Assembly: GCF_017654505.1 (NCBI RefSeq)
Contig: NC_054537.1
Coordinates: 78,840,118-78,904,117 of the forward strand
Length of the DNA stretch: 64,000 nucleotides
From: Polyodon spathula
Lineage: Eukaryota > Chordata > Actinopteri > Acipenseriformes > Polyodontidae
Reading direction: 5' to 3'
The position numbers were made by a program, and so were the translations under genes. This document shows, piece by piece, positions 60,322 through 64,000 of the stretch; within the stretch, counting starts at the first letter, position 1; every line of letters begins with the position of its first letter. The notes below the pieces were generated by a model. It ran no database searches. It saw only the letters and a program-made list of their open reading frames with translations, and had not been told where the DNA came from.

Positions 60322-60826
60322 TGTGACAGAGCATAGGCTGTGCACATGGGGGTGCACGTGTGTGTGTGTCTGTGTGTGTCTGTTAGTGAGAGTTTGGTGG
60401 CTGGCGACCATCTGGGTGAAGAGACTGTTTGAGTCTGTAACCAAGATGGCCACTGTTTGCGCAGCCACATGATTGTTAATTGTTTGATTGTTGAATTGAA
60501 TGAATAATTATTTGATTGAGAGAGAATGGTAGAATGTGCAATGTGGCCAGGTAGTGGTTGATTGAATAGCTAATTGTTAATCATCCCCTAGCCACATGGT
60601 ATAAAAGGAGAACAAAGAGCATGTTGGAGAGAGTACAATGGAGAGTGGAGAAAAAGTGAGAGGAAAGAGCCAAACAGAGCACTGGCATAACAAATCTTGG
60701 GCATTTTGAGGTGTGTTTATATTGAAGAGTTTAAAACTGTTTGAATAGAGTTTTGTTTAAACCATTTTTTTTTGTTCTTGTGTTTTCAAAGGGCACACCG
60801 GCCTTGCCTTGGGATGCTATGCCACA
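60322..60826 (+). mobile_element. Solo LTR related to element A/B LTRs
   Basis: Begins TGTGACAGAGCATAGG and ends GATGCTATGCCACA, with GGCA(T) before and GGCA(C) after as a 4- to 5-bp duplication. It has the same internal order as the LTR at 25597: a TGGTTGATTGAATAGCTAAT region, CCACATGGTATAAAAGGAG (TATA box near 60599), and a T-rich R/U5 part. A (GT)-rich stretch lies near the start. It has no internal region. Confidence 0.65.
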
Positions 60827-61942
60827 GGCACACTTTAGTAAATAGTAGTGATGCACAGGATTCAATTAACAATTATCAATGATCTTCCATGCCTCATTTC
60901 CTCAATCAGCCTGGAGTAGTCTTTTGCAGAAATGGCTAGATCTAAGATACAACTAGATGCAACAACATGGGAATGTAAATGTTTTAGATGTGTATGATAG
61001 ATGTCCTACTTACTACTGTATGTGGGCATTTTATTTAAGGCAAAGACAGTTGCTAGAAATATAATTTTTTGATTAAATGCAAAAACCTTCTTTTTTATGT
61101 TCTGAGCATTAAGGCATAGGATTATGAAGACAGTTCAGGGGGGAGCTTCTCTAATTCCTTTCACTCCAAGATGCATCTCTCTTCAAATCTCATTTTTTTT
61201 AAATTCTCATTTGATATTATGTGCTACTTACATCAGTGTCAAAGCTTACATACAAATCTACCATTTCTAGTATAGTAAGATCTTCAAACCATGCAGCTCA
61301 TGCTAATATGAATGTAAATCTGTGCATATTTCATTTACGACTGAGCATAAAGATAAATTCAATACATGTCACTCAGCTGATTCAGCACCCTGGAGAGCAC
61401 CCACAGATGTCTCTTGCGCTACTTCAGCTCTCTTACTATTTTGTCTGAGTGGAACAGCATGCTAGTTAAGAGCACATTTGTCTGGGTCAGATTGCAGGAT
61501 ATATTATTTAGGGAGCTCAGAACAAGCTAATTGGTTGCAATTTCGCCAGCTTGCATGTGGAATGCTGCAAAACCAACCGTTCTATGCAGAAAATAGACTT
61601 GTCAATCCTGTCACAGTGCAACAAAGGCAATAATAACAAGGACAATATAAAAAAGAAATCAGGTCTACAATAGTTAACATTTACAAAAATTAAAAAACAA
61701 CTTACCATTGAAAAGTGTCTGGCATGGTTTAACATCTGGTATTATTAGAGGCAACCTTGGCCCCCATCGGTGTAGAGTTGTGTCTGTTTTCTTTGTGCTG
61801 GGCAAGGTTGCCCCAGTGGTTTCTTGAAACTTGGCTTGTGTTTTTGATATCTCCAAATGGCTGGACACTTTTGGTAACTTGGCATTGTTTTCACATTTCC
61901 AATGTGTTTTTGTTTCAGATATCACTTCCTTTTTAATTTATA

Positions 61943-62000
<58 letters not shown>

Positions 62001-62733
62001 CCGGAATAGCAAAATTGTTCAACCTATATTGAGGCAATGTGTTGCCGTTTGGATAGGGTAAATGTAAATAGTAGCCTAGTCTGTTGAAAGGGTTAAGATA
62101 TGAATCAATGTAGCGTAGCGTTTATGTAGTTAAAGTGAAAGTATGACTAATTACGGTTCAAGTCCTAGATGAAAGCATGTTGACCTTTATGTACAAAAAT
62201 CTACACTAATATAAAATTGAACAAGAACTGTTGCGTATTTATTTTCATTTCGAACAGTATTAAATGGCAGTGTTTATATGATCGTGAAAAAGAAATACAT
62301 ACATATCAACAGAGATATAGAAAGAAAAATGTCTATGTATTGATTTGTGTATTCATTTATTTCAATATTTGTTAATGTTTTACTTTTACTAAATATATAG
62401 GCGATCCTTCAGCATAGCTAATTCTCAGAAAAATGTACATTCCTTTTTGTCCAGTGGGGACCACAAATAGTGTTACTCTCATCAACCAGTATGGAGAGGA
62501 ACCATACTTCCTTGCATCTCAATTTATATTTACAACCAAGAGTTTGGCTTGCTGCTGAGATTGAAGAGGTCAATCAGCTACAGTTTGGAGGTGTGTATGT
62601 ATAAAATGTACAGTATAAACAGTATAATCCTCCGATTACCCTTGTATTGAGATTATTCAAATAAGTTTAACAACTGTGCCCTTTCTATCTGTGGCCCTTA
62701 CCAACCGTATAATATATATATATATATATATAT

Positions 62734-62792
<59 letters not shown>

Positions 62793-62812
62793 AACACACA
62801 CACATACACATA
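60827..62812. other. Intron sequence with CA and AT microsatellites
   Basis: Holds a (CA)n tract at 61946-61999 and an (AT)n/(CA)n tract at 62710-62812. No exon or RNA gene was recognised. Confidence 0.5.
61946..61999 (+). repeat. (CA)n microsatellite
   Basis: About 54 bp of perfect CA repeats. Confidence 0.92.
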
Positions 62813-62959
62813 CAGTGAACTCCAGTGACACATTTTTTGTTGTTTTGGCTCTGTATTCCAGCACTTTGGATTTGAAATGATACAATGACTAGGGGGTTGA
62901 AGTGCAGACTGTCAGCTTTAATTTGAGGGTATTTTCATCCATAAAAATCACAGCACGTT

Positions 62960-63622
62960 TTATACATAGTCACCCCATTTTAAAGTACCAAAAGTATTTG
63001 GACAGATTAACATTATGTACAATACAGTAGTCACGTTTAGTACTTGGTCGCATATCCTTTGTATGCAATGATTGTTTGAAGTCTGTGACCCATAGACATC
63101 ACCAGATGATGGGTATCTTCCCTGGTGATGCTCTGCCAGGCCTGTACTGCAGCCATATTCAGTTCCTGCTTGTTTCAGGGGCTTTTTGCCTTCAGTCTTT
63201 GTCTTCAGCATGTGAAATGCATGCTCAATTGGATTCAGATCAGGTGATTGCCTTGGCCAGTAAAGAATTTTCCACTGTTTAGCCCTGAAAAACTCCTTGG
63301 TTGCTATGGCAGTGTGTTTGGGGTCATTGTCCTGCTGCATGATGAAGCACCGTCCAATGAGTTTGGAGGCATTGGGTTGTATCTGAGCAGACAAGATGTT
63401 TCTGTACACTTCAGAATTCATCCTGCTGCTGCCATCAGCAGTCACTTCACCACTGAAGACAAGTGAGCCAGTTCCAGTTGCAGCCATACATGCCCAAGCC
63501 ATAACACTACCTCCACCATGTTTCACAGATGAGGTGGTATACTTTGGATCATGGGCAGTTCCTTTTTTTCTCCACACTTTCCTCTTTCCATCACTCTGGT
63601 ACAGGTTAATTTTTGTCTCATC
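62960..63622 (-). pseudogene. Tc1 transposase catalytic domain, frame broken
   Basis: Read from about 63622: DETKINLYQSDGKRKVWRKK (first DDE aspartate region), VKHGGGSVMAWACMAATGTG, FIMQQDNDPKHTAIATKEFF (second Asp in QDNDPKHTA) and YWPRQSPDLNPIEHAFHMLK (third acidic residue, NPIE). An in-frame TGA lies just upstream of DETK, and the sequence after KTKTEGKKP is altered (GTEYGCSTGLAEHHQG), suggesting further frameshift. The catalytic triad is visible but the gene is broken. Confidence 0.85.
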
Positions 63623-63661
63623 TATTCATAAGACTTTTTTACAGGCTCTTTTAGGTACTTT

Positions 63662-63958
63662 TTAGCAAACTGTAACCTGGCCATTCTGTTCATGAGGCTT
63701 ACTTGTGGTGTACCCTCTGAAGTTCTGCTGGTGTACTTTTCTGCCTATGGTAGTCTTTGACACATCTATGCCTACCTCCTGGAGAATGTTCTTGATCTGT
63801 TGGACTGTTGTTATGGGTTTTTTCTTCACCATTGAAAGTATTCTTTGGTCATCCACTATAGTGGTCTTACTTGCTCTACCAGGTCGTTTGCCATTGCTGA
63901 GCTCACCAGTGCTTTCTTTCTTCTTAATGATGTACCAAACAGTTGACTCTTTTGGCAC
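63662..63958 (-). pseudogene. Tc1 transposase N-terminal DNA-binding region
   Basis: Minus-strand frame with MPKESTVWYIIKKKESTGEL, GKRPGRASKTT (the GRPR-like AT-hook between two helix-turn-helix units), VQQIKNILQEVGIDVSKTTI and a second HTH. It is in a different frame from the catalytic domain and ends QVTVC, so a frameshift near 63660 separates the two halves. Confidence 0.85.
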
Positions 63959-64000
63959 GCCTAATGTTTTGGCTATGTCTCTGATCGATTCAGATTTTTC

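Larger units (their letters stand above)
62813..64000 (-). mobile_element. Tc1/mariner element, continuing past the window
   Basis: A left inverted end (CAGTGAACTCCAGTGACACA) after TA at 62811-62812. Transposase is on the minus strand and fills 62960-63958. The other inverted end lies outside the window. This is the best-preserved transposase here. Confidence 0.88.

Noticed and set aside
62400..62600. Possible exon near 62455-62580
   Set aside because: No consensus acceptor/donor pair with an open frame matching CUB or Sushi wording.
57087..64000. The next CSMD3 exon (Sushi3 start, CGDPG motif)
   Set aside because: Searched for an acceptor followed by a phase-1 exon with this motif; none was found, so the intron probably continues beyond the window.

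Overview
The window looks like non-coding-rich genomic DNA from a ray-finned fish. It contains seven small GT-AG exons of a conserved vertebrate gene on the + strand, lying in introns of up to about 16 kb that are packed with fish-type transposable elements (Tc1/mariner, DIRS, Ngaro, an APE-type LINE, a tRNA-derived SINE, many short LTR elements) and microsatellites. The species cannot be fixed from the sequence; a non-teleost such as a sturgeon or paddlefish is a guess. There is no bacterial-style operon or CRISPR.

Host gene: the seven exons (975-1087, 6779-6856, 21827-21914, 31329-31453, 47617-47738, 56338-56441, 56974-57086) join with compatible phases into 247 uninterrupted codons: the end of a CUB domain, a linker, a complete Sushi/CCP domain and a complete CUB domain. 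Order and wording match CUB2-linker-Sushi2-CUB3 of CSMD3 (CUB and Sushi multiple domains 3) better than CSMD1 or CSMD2. Both ends of the gene lie outside the window.

Introns: 1.1-6.8 kb has two small MITE-type repeats and a Tc1 fragment. The 6.9-21.8 kb intron holds a DIRS remnant (8.05-10.9 kb) invaded by an LTR element that is itself invaded by a SINE, then a Ngaro element (11.5-14.3 kb) and a decayed Tc1 flanked by a duplicated 140-bp segment. The 21.9-31.3 kb intron has a LINE interrupted twice by members of one LTR family, each with its own 5-bp target duplication. The 31.5-47.6 kb intron has a reverse-oriented LTR element with a solo LTR nested in it, a second DIRS remnant, a degenerate tandem repeat, LINE and Tc1 pieces. 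The 47.7-56.3 kb intron has further LTR-like blocks, LINE and Tc1 pieces and MITEs. After 57.1 kb there is a 664-bp inverted-repeat element, a solo LTR, and a Tc1 element running off the right edge.

Most notable: a group of non-autonomous LTR retroelements (25597-28178, 28750-30772, 34331-36830, a mini-copy near 23228-23692, and several solo LTRs). They share TGTG...CACA ends; in some, a hairpin lies just inside the LTR start and its stem differs by a compensated base pair. The internal part encodes only a short Gag-like segment with CCHC zinc knuckles followed by a long in-frame minisatellite (30/36/48-bp units), with no protease, reverse transcriptase or integrase. The very large open frames on both strands of the GC-rich arrays are products of the repeat structure and should not be read as host genes.
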